A stretch of DNA of 12,845 nt from Verrucomicrobiales bacterium (GTDB lineage Bacteria > Verrucomicrobiota > Verrucomicrobiia > Verrucomicrobiales > Akkermansiaceae): positions 1-12,845 of the forward strand of contig PBTU01000098.1 of the NCBI GenBank assembly GCA_002729295.1, read 5' to 3'. Below, in pieces: positions 1 through 7,703 of the stretch (positions are counted from its first letter, which is position 1; each line of letters opens with the position of its first letter). The notes beneath the pieces are model-generated. The model was not told the DNA's origin. It did no database searches and worked only from the letters and a program-made list of their open reading frames with translations. Made by a program: the position numbers and the translations under genes.

Positions 1-2137
1 GATGGTCGAGTAGTTCGGGGTGGCTGGGGAGTTCGCCGGTCTCGCCGAAGTTGTCGGGCGTGCGGACGAGTCCTTCTCCGAGGAGGTGCTTCCAAATGCG
101 ATTGACCATCACGCGGGAAGTCAGCGGGTTGTTGGCGTCGGCGACCCAATGGGCCAGCTCCAAACGGCCTGAGCTTTTGGCCGAGATCTTGAGTTCGGCT
201 TTGGGGTCAGTGGCAACGGAAATAAATCCGCGAGGAACTTTCGGCCCTTTGTTTCGCACGAGGCCCCGGATGTGGACGTGACCGTCGGCCGGGTTTTTCG
301 ATTCGCGCGGAGCCATTGTCATCGGCTCGAGCTTCTTGATTTTGGAATCCAGATCCTTGTGTTGTTTTTCGAGGGCTTTGATAGATTCCCGGTCGATCTT
401 TGGCTTCTCGACCTTCTTGCCGGTATCGGGCCCAACGAATCCGACGGCATCGACGATAACATGAGAAGTGGTTCCTTTGTTGGAAATAACGATACGGGCC
501 GGTTGATCCTTGGTGAATGAGAACGAGCCGACGCTGGCGAAGGATTCGTGATGGGTGGGAGGCTTGGTTTGGTCGAGAAGGATTGTGGTTTCACCCTCGG
601 CGTGGAAGATCGTCACAGGAGCTTTCCTCGACCGTCCGGAGCCTGAGGAGTATGAGATGAGAACCTCGTAGTCACGGGACTCGGGAAGAGTGGCGGTGAA
701 TTCGGCGGACTTTTGGCCTTTACCCTGATTGTTATCGTGGAGGTAGTTTTCACCAACCCAGTTTGCAGTGTGGGTTGAAGGTTTCCAGATGCCGGTCAGC
801 TTCGCTTTGTCGGAGTCGATGGTGATTTCGGGAAGGGTGGTGGATGAGTTTCCGGGCGACTTCTTTTTTAGCTGGGCAATTTGTTTTTGAAGGGAAGCGA
901 GTTCTGCACGGTGCTTTTTGAGCTCAGGTAGATTGGATGTTTCGAGTTTAACCGTAGCGACGGAGCTTACTCCGCTGGCTGCGCTGCCTTCGCCCATCGA
1001 TTCGGTGCTCTGGAAAATTCCGGCGAGGGCGTAGTAGTCGGTAGTGGGGATGGGATCGAATTTGTGATCATGGCACCGGGCACAGCCGAGGGTCATGCCC
1101 AGGAAGGTACGGCCCATAGTGTCAATTTGTTCATCGACGAATTCCATGCGAAGGCGTTCCTGGTCTTGGAGTTCGTAATTCATCGGTCCGAGCACAAGGT
1201 AGCCGCTGCCGACCAATTGCTCGTTCCGTTGTTCGGGCGATTCGTGGGGGAGGAGGTCTCCGGCGAGATGCTCGCGGACCAGTTGGTCGAAGGGTTTGTC
1301 TTCGTTGAAGGATTTGATAATGTAGTCTCGGAAGCGCCAGGCGTGGGGGAAGACCATGCTGCGTCCGCCGCCGCTGGATTCGGCAAAGCGGGCCACGTCG
1401 AGCCAATGCCGTCCCCATCGCTCGCCAAAGTCGGGACGGGCGAGGAGGTTATCGACGACTTTTTCGAAAGCCTTCGGTGATTGGTCGGCGAGGAAGTTTT
1501 TTAATTCTTCGGGCGATGGGGGAAGTCCGATGAGGTCGTAGTAAATCCGGCGCAGCAAGGTCTGGCGCTTCGCGTCCTTGGTCGGAGTGAGTTTTTCGGA
1601 TTCCAGGCGGGCGAGGACGAAGCGATCGATGTCGTTTCGGGGCCAGGTGGCGTCTTCGACCTTGGGCGTTGAATGAGCGACTGGTGGTTTGAAGGCCCAG
1701 AATTGACGTCCTTTTTCGAGGTCGATTTTAGATCGCGATTTTTTGACAACTCCGTCGCGGGGATCTGGAGCACCCATCGTGATCCAGGTGCGAAGTTTTT
1801 CGATCTTATCGTTGGAGAGCTTTTCATCCGGCGGCATCTGGAGGTCGCTGTTTTGATGGGAGGTGACTTCGATGATGAGCGACTCGTCGGGTTTTCCCGG
1901 GATGAGAGCCGGGCCGGAGTCACCGCCGGTTTTCCAACCGGCCCGCGAGTCAAGGTAGAGATTGGCTTTGAGCTTCTTGGCACCTGCGGAATGGCATTCG
2001 TAACAATGCGTTGCGAAAAGAGGACGAATGTGGGTTTCGAAATAGTCGATGCCATCGTCGGCGCTCGCCGAGAGCATCAAAGAGAGGAAAAAAAGAGTCT
2101 TTGCGGCCTTTCTGAAGCTGTTTGCGAGCGGAGGCAT
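1..2137 (-). CDS. Secreted PSCyt1-DUF1549-DUF1553 cytochrome-type protein, C-terminus cut off by window edge
   Basis: About 712 codons are visible, reading from the ATG at 2137 leftwards without a stop to base 1. Residues 1-26 form a Sec-type signal peptide with a likely cut at SASA/DD. A PSCyt1 heme domain follows, with CYECH at 45-49 and a candidate axial methionine in the MPP motif at 101. Residues about 147-372 are DUF1549-like (FWAFKPP at 147-152, LIGLPP) and carry a second CxxCH, C352-H356. Two lysine- and glutamate-rich, probably coiled-coil, stretches (about 405-432 and 575-600) flank a beta-rich domain at about 435-572 resembling the golvesin/xanthan-lyase C-terminal fold. DUF1553 begins by about 620-660 (LELAHWVAD, NRIWKHLLGEGLV). 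Such proteins usually exceed 900 residues, so the last 200-300 are probably missing. It is the third gene of an operon, starting 7 bases after the DUF1552 stop with no Shine-Dalgarno. An exported, heme-binding, envelope-located role is inferred; the reaction is unknown. Confidence 0.93.
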   Translation of the reverse strand, partial: MPPLANSFRKAAKTLFFLSLMLSASADDGIDYFETHIRPLFATHCYECHSAGAKKLKANLYLDSRAGWKTGGDSGPALIPGKPDESLIIEVTSHQNSDLQMPPDEKLSNDKIEKLRTWITMGAPDPRDGVVKKSRSKIDLEKGRQFWAFKPPVAHSTPKVEDATWPRNDIDRFVLARLESEKLTPTKDAKRQTLLRRIYYDLIGLPPSPEELKNFLADQSPKAFEKVVDNLLARPDFGERWGRHWLDVARFAESSGGGRSMVFPHAWRFRDYIIKSFNEDKPFDQLVREHLAGDLLPHESPEQRNEQLVGSGYLVLGPMNYELQDQERLRMEFVDEQIDTMGRTFLGMTLGCARCHDHKFDPIPTTDYYALAGIFQSTESMGEGSAASGVSSVATVKLETSNLPELKKHRAELASLQKQIAQLKKKSPGNSSTTLPEITIDSDKAKLTGIWKPSTHTANWVGENYLHDNNQGKGQKSAEFTATLPESRDYEVLISYSSGSGRSRKAPVTIFHAEGETTILLDQTKPPTHHESFASVGSFSFTKDQPARIVISNKGTTSHVIVDAVGFVGPDTGKKVEKPKIDRESIKALEKQHKDLDSKIKKLEPMTMAPRESKNPADGHVHIRGLVRNKGPKVPRGFISVATDPKAELKISAKSSGRLELAHWVADANNPLTSRVMVNRIWKHLLGEGLVRTPDNFGETGELPSHPELLDH

Positions 2138-2144
2138 GGTTGGA

Positions 2145-3476
2145 TCAAGCGATTAACTCGGTGATCTCGCCAGTGCTGTCTACGAAGTTCTTCGTGGGCA
2201 TGCCGAGGCGGTTCATCATCGTGACGAAGAGGTTCGAGAGTGGGACGTCGGAGCCGAAGCGGTGGTAGCCGCCGTGCTTGAGTCCGAGTTCGTCACCACC
2301 CGCGACGACGAGCGGGTAGTTGGTGTTGTTGTGCGTGTTGCTGTTGCTGCTGCCGTATAGGACCATCGTGTGGTCGAGGAGCGTGCCGTCTAGTTCCGGG
2401 GTGTCCTGGAGCCGCTGGAGGAAGTAGGAAAGTTGCTGCGCGCGGAAGCGGTCCCATTTTCCGAGAGCTTCGGCGCCGCGGGGTTTGTTCCATCCGTGGG
2501 CGAGGGTATGTTGGTTTTTGCCGAAGCCGAGGAGGGAAGGGAATTTCGTAGCGATGGACGTCGCGCCGTTCATGTTTCCCATTTGATAGGTTAGGAAACG
2601 GGTCGAGTCGGTTTGGATCGCGAGATACATCAGGTCGAGCATCGTCTTGATGAGCTCGCCTGGAGTTTTGTCATCGGCATCGAGATGCAGGCCGGCCGCG
2701 TTGACCTGAGGCTTGGGAACGTCGAGCCACCTCTCTGAACGTTCGACACGTTGTTCGATTTGACGGACCGACTGGAGGTATTCGTCGAACTTATTCTGGT
2801 CCTGCTTGCCGAGCTTACGTCGGACTGATTTGGAATGATCGAGGACGAGATCGAGCATGTTCTCAGAGTTTTGCAATTCCTGTCTCTGATCTTCAAGGGA
2901 GCGATCTTCTTTTCCAAAGAGGCGATTGAAGACCACGCGCGGGTTGTGAAGAGCAGGCACAGGTTGTCCGCTGCGGCTGAAGGAAAGAGTGCTGGAGCGG
3001 GTGGCCTCGCCGACGCCTCCGTCGACAGAAAGACTGAGCGAGCGGAAGCGGGTGTCGTCGCCGAGTTGGGCCGCCATGAGTTGGTCGATGGACACCGAGT
3101 TTTTCAGTTGGCCGCCTTTAAGTTCGGCGGCGGTGAGGAAAATGTCGGCGGAGTCGTGGCCGCCAATCTTGCGCCCATGGGGGTGGGAAAGTCCGCCGAG
3201 GATGGAGAGATGCTCGCGGAGTGGTTCGAGGCACTTCAGGCTCTCGTTGAACCTGTAGTCGCGGCCGACAGCATCGGGGAACCATTGCCACTTTGCGGAG
3301 TCGTCCTTCTTTCTGGGAAGGCTCACGCCGTAGGGGAAGTAAATCGAGCAGAAGCGTTTCGGGCGCGGGAGGGTTTTCGCGCTTGCCCCCATGCATTCCA
3401 GGAAGGGAAGGGCGAGAGTTGCGCCGGCTCCGCGAAGGAAAGTGCGCCGATGGAGATGCCAGGGTTTACGACTCAT
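2145..3476 (-). CDS. Tat-exported DUF1552 family protein
   Basis: This is a complete 443-residue protein. The N-terminus has a twin-arginine signal, HRRTFLRG (R10, R11), followed by a hydrophobic stretch ending near 33 (GASA), so it is probably folded before export. The remainder matches DUF1552 by eye: YFPYGVSLP at 46-54, GGLSHPHG at 94-101, a charged helical segment at about 190-250, and YGSSNSNTHNNTNYPLVVAG at 374-393, then DVPLSNLFVTMMNRLGMP near the end. That last block resembles the C-terminal part of DUF1501 and alkaline-phosphatase-fold proteins, which suggests a shared fold (inference). The start at 3476 lies 3 bases past the stop of the upstream DUF1592-type gene, and the stop lies 7 bases before the next gene, so translational coupling is likely. 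No Shine-Dalgarno is seen. DUF1552 genes commonly sit beside DUF1592-type genes in PVC bacteria. No biochemical function is established. Confidence 0.95.
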   Translation of the reverse strand: MSRKPWHLHRRTFLRGAGATLALPFLECMGASAKTLPRPKRFCSIYFPYGVSLPRKKDDSAKWQWFPDAVGRDYRFNESLKCLEPLREHLSILGGLSHPHGRKIGGHDSADIFLTAAELKGGQLKNSVSIDQLMAAQLGDDTRFRSLSLSVDGGVGEATRSSTLSFSRSGQPVPALHNPRVVFNRLFGKEDRSLEDQRQELQNSENMLDLVLDHSKSVRRKLGKQDQNKFDEYLQSVRQIEQRVERSERWLDVPKPQVNAAGLHLDADDKTPGELIKTMLDLMYLAIQTDSTRFLTYQMGNMNGATSIATKFPSLLGFGKNQHTLAHGWNKPRGAEALGKWDRFRAQQLSYFLQRLQDTPELDGTLLDHTMVLYGSSNSNTHNNTNYPLVVAGGDELGLKHGGYHRFGSDVPLSNLFVTMMNRLGMPTKNFVDSTGEITELIA

Positions 3477-3479
3477 TAT

Positions 3480-5858
3480 CTATTTAGTTTGAAAGGTTTC
3501 GCTCGCCACTACGAGCTGAATGAGTGGTTTTATGCGAAAATTATTGGCGATGAATTTCCCGGTCAAGCCCTCGACGTCCTTCTCATCAGTGATTTCGAGG
3601 CGTCGCCCGAGGGCGTAGGTCAGGAGCTTGGAGGTGAAGGCTCTCGCAAACTGATCCTTCCTGTTTTCAAGGAGGTAGCTTTTCAAATCAGCGATGTTGC
3701 CAATCTCGTGTCCGTCGGGGAGGGTGGTTTCCGTTTCGACGGGGAGCTTGTTCATTCCTTTGCCCTTGGTCTTCTCTCGCAGGATCTTGTCGCGCCACAA
3801 GCCGTCGCCGCCGTAGCTCTCCATGGGAATGCCCCAAGGGTCGATGCCGCGATGGCAGTCCTTGCACGAGGCTTCCTCGCGATGTGCGGCGAGTTGATCG
3901 CGCACCGAGAGATTGGCGAAATCAGGGTTGGTCGAATCGAGGTTGGGAACATTGGGCGGGGGATCGGAGGGCGGGTCGTCGAGAAGACGTTCGCGAATCC
4001 AAACCGCGCGCTTCACGGGGTGCGAATCTTCGCCGGTGGAATTCCCCAGGAGAATGCTGCCGTGGGTGAGAATGCCGCCGCGATGATCTTTTGTGTTCAA
4101 ATCCACGCGTTCGAAGCTGCTCCCGCGCGGTCCGGTGAGGCCGTAGTGTTTGGCGAGCGGTTCGTTGAGCATTGTGAATTTTGAGTCGATGAAGTTGAGC
4201 GCGCTCAGGTCCTTCTGAAAGATCTCTTCGAAGAAATGGAGGCTTTCTTGTCGCATCGCAGTCTTCAAGGCATCGTCAAATTTGGGATAGTAGTTCGGAT
4301 TGACCGCGACCCGTTGCACCGCCCCGAGGTCGAGCCATTGGTCGGCGAATTGTTCGATGAACTGCCAAGAGCGTTCGTCGGAAATCATTCGTTCAATTTC
4401 CGCCTGAAGGACTTTCGGATTACGGAGCTTTTTTTCCCTAGCCAGTTTGAAAAGCTGCGTGTCCGGCATGGTGCTCCAGAGGAAATAGGAAAGGCGTGAG
4501 GCCATCTCCCAATCATTGAGAGGGCGTTTGGTTTCGGAAGACGGCTCGACGAGGTAGAGGAAGTCTGGCGAGATCAGAATCATCGCGAAGGTTTCCTGCA
4601 TCGCTTCTTCGAGGGAGGTCAGGGTGGGGCGGATCGATTGGTAGAACTTGAGGTAGGGCAGGGTTTCCGACCTGTCGACGGGACGACGGAAGGCCCGGCT
4701 CATGAACTTGGTGAGAATCTTGCTCACATGAGCGGCTTCGTTCTCCCCTGACTTCCGCGGCGCAATGAGTGCGGTGTGGTGTTTTGGTGGCCATTGTTCG
4801 AAGACCGGTCCGATGAACTCCATTGATTGCACTTCGATTTGGGGATAGGTCAGCGGGCCTTCGGTTTGCTTTTGCTTTTTGCCGTTGCCGCGCGCCTTGA
4901 GTGGTTTGTCCCGGCCTTCGGCATAGGCATTGTCGAGCCAGACCAGGAGGCCGGGGAACTTGCTTTGCGTCTTGCTGGGGAGGGGGAAGTTTTCGATACG
5001 ACTACGAAATTCAAATTCCTGCCAGTCTTCGCTCACCACGTCTTGTGATTTGATGAATTCCCGCGGAGCCTGGACGTCGGCACGGTAGCCGATGGCGGCG
5101 CGGAGTTGCGGGTAGCCGCGATTCTCGGCCTGTTCGGCCCGAACGGTGGTGCGGATGATGACCTCGCCTTCCTCGGGGTATTCCATCAATTTGACGATGA
5201 ACTGTTGGTCCTTATCGAGAATGTTACTGCCACGATTTTTGTCCTTCACCGTCTTGGTGAATTCCTCTCGGATCACCTTCGGTTTCGGCCCAAGGACGAT
5301 GGCTTTACGAAGTCCTTCGCGGGCCGCCTTGAGGTAGTATTCCATTTGCAGGTCGGAGATTTGCAAGGTCGATCCGTCATTGCGAAAGCCATCTTCCGAG
5401 AGGCTCTCGGGCGGGAAATCCTTCACATAGTTGTGCTCGATACCGAGAAGATCGCGCATCGTGTTTTGGTATTCGCTGCGGTTGAGGCGGCGCAAGACCA
5501 CGCGCCCGCCGGTGCCCTTTTTGGCCTCGATGAGGGCGTCGATTTCCTGATTGACCCAGCCTACAAGAACCTGACGTTTTTCGCGGGATAATTCCGGTTC
5601 CTCCTCAGGCGGCATCTCGCCGAGGTTCAGGGCGTCGCGGACATCGTGCCAGGTCTCCGCCGCGATGCGGTTCTTGAGAAGATCGGGCGAAAGGGTATCG
5701 AGACGGAGTTTGCCTTTCTGCTTCCTCTCGTCATGGCATTTGAAGCAATGCTCTTCGAGGACTGGCAGAACCTGAGATGGAAAATCGATCGCTCCCGAAC
5801 AAGCGCTCACCGACCAAAGAATGGTGAGGGGCAGAGTAAGGATTTGCGTGAAAGACAT
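3480..5858 (-). CDS. Secreted DUF1587/DUF1592/DUF1588/DUF1585 multi-domain protein with two CxxCH heme motifs
   Basis: This is a complete 792-residue protein and the first gene of the minus-strand operon. Residues 1-23 are hydrophobic and export-like but lack basic residues. VSAC at 17-20 could be a lipobox, or SGA/ID at 23-24 a signal peptidase I site. An N-terminal PSCyt1-type heme domain has CFKCH at 38-42 and MPP at 82-84. DUF1587 starts near 122 (LNRSEYQNTMRDLLG). Residues about 190-355 are a beta-rich region of uncertain identity with a basic linker at 318-332. DUF1595-like sequence (SRAFRRPVDR) begins at 387, DUF1592 spans about 448-575 (RLSYFLWSTMPD), and DUF1588 about 590-690 with a second CxxCH (C665-H669) and GIDPWGIPME. 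DUF1585 fills the C-terminus (ARAFTSKLLTYALGRRLE). Domain order and length are normal for the family. It is probably exported and heme-bearing; its electron donor, acceptor and substrate are unknown. No Shine-Dalgarno precedes the ATG. Confidence 0.95.
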   Translation of the reverse strand: MSFTQILTLPLTILWSVSACSGAIDFPSQVLPVLEEHCFKCHDERKQKGKLRLDTLSPDLLKNRIAAETWHDVRDALNLGEMPPEEEPELSREKRQVLVGWVNQEIDALIEAKKGTGGRVVLRRLNRSEYQNTMRDLLGIEHNYVKDFPPESLSEDGFRNDGSTLQISDLQMEYYLKAAREGLRKAIVLGPKPKVIREEFTKTVKDKNRGSNILDKDQQFIVKLMEYPEEGEVIIRTTVRAEQAENRGYPQLRAAIGYRADVQAPREFIKSQDVVSEDWQEFEFRSRIENFPLPSKTQSKFPGLLVWLDNAYAEGRDKPLKARGNGKKQKQTEGPLTYPQIEVQSMEFIGPVFEQWPPKHHTALIAPRKSGENEAAHVSKILTKFMSRAFRRPVDRSETLPYLKFYQSIRPTLTSLEEAMQETFAMILISPDFLYLVEPSSETKRPLNDWEMASRLSYFLWSTMPDTQLFKLAREKKLRNPKVLQAEIERMISDERSWQFIEQFADQWLDLGAVQRVAVNPNYYPKFDDALKTAMRQESLHFFEEIFQKDLSALNFIDSKFTMLNEPLAKHYGLTGPRGSSFERVDLNTKDHRGGILTHGSILLGNSTGEDSHPVKRAVWIRERLLDDPPSDPPPNVPNLDSTNPDFANLSVRDQLAAHREEASCKDCHRGIDPWGIPMESYGGDGLWRDKILREKTKGKGMNKLPVETETTLPDGHEIGNIADLKSYLLENRKDQFARAFTSKLLTYALGRRLEITDEKDVEGLTGKFIANNFRIKPLIQLVVASETFQTK

Positions 5859-6177
5859 TGAGGTCGAAGACGGTGTGAGCCATCCTTGATACCACTGGAA
5901 TCCGGGGTCTCTTTCATGGGGAAAGGGCGGAGAAATTGAGGTCGGAGGCAGTTGAGAGTATTCAAGTGTTTCAGATGGTAAATAGAGTGTAAGCGGGACT
6001 CACCCTTAGGGTGCGATTCAGGCCGCATAGGCTCTCGTGAATAATAAGAGTGTGGAATAAAGGTGGCGTAAGTTATTGGTGGAAAAATAAAAACATGTAG
6101 ATCATCTTCGCATCGTTGGACGGGAAATGATGAGGAGTTGCTCCCATCGTGCTAACAATTTAAATGTTGTCCAGATA
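5859..6177. other. Divergent intergenic region between the cytochrome operon and the sulfatase gene
   Basis: These 319 bases separate two divergently transcribed units and should hold both promoters. I see no convincing gene: the open frames here are short and lack recognisable motifs. The stretch nearer the sulfatase (about 6040-6100) is A+T-rich, which suits a promoter, but no -35/-10 pair with good matches and spacing could be picked out on either strand. A pseudo-palindrome at 6001-6013 is listed separately. If the sulfatase began at its earlier in-frame ATG (6127), the region would shrink to 268 bases. Confidence 0.7.
6001..6013. promoter_or_regulatory. Pseudo-palindrome CACCCT-T-AGGGTG, possible operator
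   Basis: Two perfect 6-base inverted half-sites are separated by one base, midway between two divergent genes. This is the size and symmetry expected of a site for a dimeric regulator. It could also be chance or a very short hairpin. No regulator gene lies in the window, and no second copy was noticed upstream of the other genes. Confidence 0.25.
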
Positions 6178-7641
6178 ATGACTGATAAAAGATCATTCTC
6201 AAGAACGCTGAAGTCTCTTGTTCTTGCGGTGCTTGCACTTCGAGGCATTGCATTATCAGCCGCTGATCGCAATGTGTTGTTTATCGTTGTAGACGACCTA
6301 CGTGGTAATGTCGGTGCGTATGGAGATCCACTTGCTGTTACTCCCAACATCGACGCACTCGCCAAGCGCGGCACGGTCTTTCTCAATGCACATTGCCAGA
6401 TCGCCATCTGTAATCCTTCACGGGCGTCGGTGATGACTGGTCTACGGCCTGACACGCTCGAGGTGTGGGGCCTCACCAAACATTTCAGAACCCACACGCC
6501 GGATGTCGTCACACTCCCGCAGCTGTTCAAACAACAGGGTCATATCACTGCATCAATCGGTAAGATCTACCACGGGAACGGGAAAGGGTCGGTCGACGAA
6601 CCTTCGTGGTCGATGCCACCGCTGCTTGATCATGTCTCCAAGATAGACCAGTATGTCCTCAAAGCCAATCGCACAGGGAGAAAAGCTGCGGCCTCGGAAA
6701 AATCCGATGCCGATGACAGCGACTGCATTGATGGCAAAGTCGCGGACGCTGCCATCGCGCGGCTCAAAGAGTTTAAGCGCCGTGGTAAACCGTTCTTTCT
6801 TGCCGTCGGTTTTCGTAAGCCGCATCTTCCTTTTTCTGCCCCGGCAAAGTATTGGGCCATGTATAATGAAAGCCTATTCACGGCGCCTGCCAACCCAAGG
6901 TTCCCCACCGGAGCACCTAAAATTGCTTCGCACAAGTGGCCGGAGGTACGCGGCTATAGCGACATTCCCAATAAAGGGCCAATCCCGCAAGAGACCATCG
7001 CTCAAACACGCCACGGCTATTACGCTGCGACTAGCTACATGGACGCCCAACTCGGTCGTGTCCTCGCTGCCCTTGAAGAAATGCACCTCGATACCAACAC
7101 AATCGTTGCCCTTTACGGAGACCACGGCTTTCACCTGGGCGAGCATGATTTGTGGGGCAAACTGACCAACTTTGACATTTCCACACGGATCCCGCTGCTG
7201 TTTGCCAGTCCGACTCAGAACGACAAAGGTGGAGTGGTCACCCAAGCAGTGGAGGCGCTCGATCTCTACCCGACACTTGCGGAACTTTGTAAGCTGCCAG
7301 CGCCCAAAAAACTCGAGGGCCAAAGCCTTGCCGCATCACTGGACGACCACAGAAGCAAGTTGAAAAACTTCGCGCTCTCTCAATTTCCCCGGCCAGTGTC
7401 TTACAACTTCACTCGTGCAAAACCGAAAAATATGGGCTACTCGATTCGGGACGATCGATATCGCTACACACGTTGGGTAGAGCTCACAAGCGGCAAGGTT
7501 CTTGCTGAAGAGTTTTACGATTACCAGACAAATCCCATTGAAACAGCGAACATGATCGAAGAATCAAAATATGTGGGAGAAATCACGCGACTTCGTGCCT
7601 TATGGACAGCACAACAAGGCAGAACAGATAACGGTGAATAG
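6178..7641 (+). CDS. Secreted sulfatase, iduronate-2-sulfatase-like (formylglycine type)
   Basis: This is a 487-residue sulfatase that would hydrolyse sulfate esters, probably on a sulfated glycan, outside the cytoplasm. From the ATG at 6178 there is a clean signal peptide (KR near the start, hydrophobic core, cut near SA/AD at 28-29), so I prefer it to the in-frame ATG at 6127, which adds 17 residues without an export motif. Metal ligands D39 and D40 lie in FIVVDD. The active-site signature CNPSR at 78-82 has the cysteine that would be converted to formylglycine. GLRPDT follows, then FFLAVGFRKPHLPF and GDHGFHLGEHDLWGK with D315, H316 and K328. This order closely follows human IDS-like sulfatases, which I would place in SulfAtlas S1_7 from memory. 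The substrate cannot be fixed from sequence. Activation would need a sulfatase-maturing enzyme, none of which is encoded here. The PhoD-like gene follows 62 bases downstream, and G+C is lower than in the flanking genes. Confidence 0.95.
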   Translation: MTDKRSFSRTLKSLVLAVLALRGIALSAADRNVLFIVVDDLRGNVGAYGDPLAVTPNIDALAKRGTVFLNAHCQIAICNPSRASVMTGLRPDTLEVWGLTKHFRTHTPDVVTLPQLFKQQGHITASIGKIYHGNGKGSVDEPSWSMPPLLDHVSKIDQYVLKANRTGRKAAASEKSDADDSDCIDGKVADAAIARLKEFKRRGKPFFLAVGFRKPHLPFSAPAKYWAMYNESLFTAPANPRFPTGAPKIASHKWPEVRGYSDIPNKGPIPQETIAQTRHGYYAATSYMDAQLGRVLAALEEMHLDTNTIVALYGDHGFHLGEHDLWGKLTNFDISTRIPLLFASPTQNDKGGVVTQAVEALDLYPTLAELCKLPAPKKLEGQSLAASLDDHRSKLKNFALSQFPRPVSYNFTRAKPKNMGYSIRDDRYRYTRWVELTSGKVLAEEFYDYQTNPIETANMIEESKYVGEITRLRALWTAQQGRTDNGE

Positions 7642-7703
7642 CTAACGCAGCCCGCCACATCTGACCTTTGAAGTTTTGCAGATTCATGCGCCATCAACAA
7701 TTC

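Noticed and set aside
1501..2055. A 184-codon minus-strand ORF near the start of the PSCyt1 gene
   Set aside because: It is the same strand but the wrong frame. The correct frame starts at 2137 and gives the signal peptide, CYECH and DUF1549 motifs without interruption.
2835..4184. A 449-codon plus-strand ORF antisense to the DUF1552 and DUF1592-type genes
   Set aside because: The opposite strand encodes two well-supported family proteins through this stretch. The antisense product spans their junction, is Ala/Gly/Glu/Val-rich and has no recognisable motif. It is explained by the G+C-rich codon use of the real genes.
5807..6028. A 73-codon minus-strand ORF across the divergent region
   Set aside because: It overlaps the start of the DUF1592-type gene out of frame, has no ribosome binding site and no recognisable sequence features.
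6127..6177. Upstream ATG start for the sulfatase
   Set aside because: It adds 17 residues ahead of an otherwise standard signal peptide. The ATG at 6178 gives a normal n-region, although 6127 cannot be excluded.
7642..7703. Gap between the sulfatase and PhoD-like genes as a possible terminator or promoter
   Set aside because: No hairpin with a T-run and no paired promoter boxes were visible in the 62 bases.
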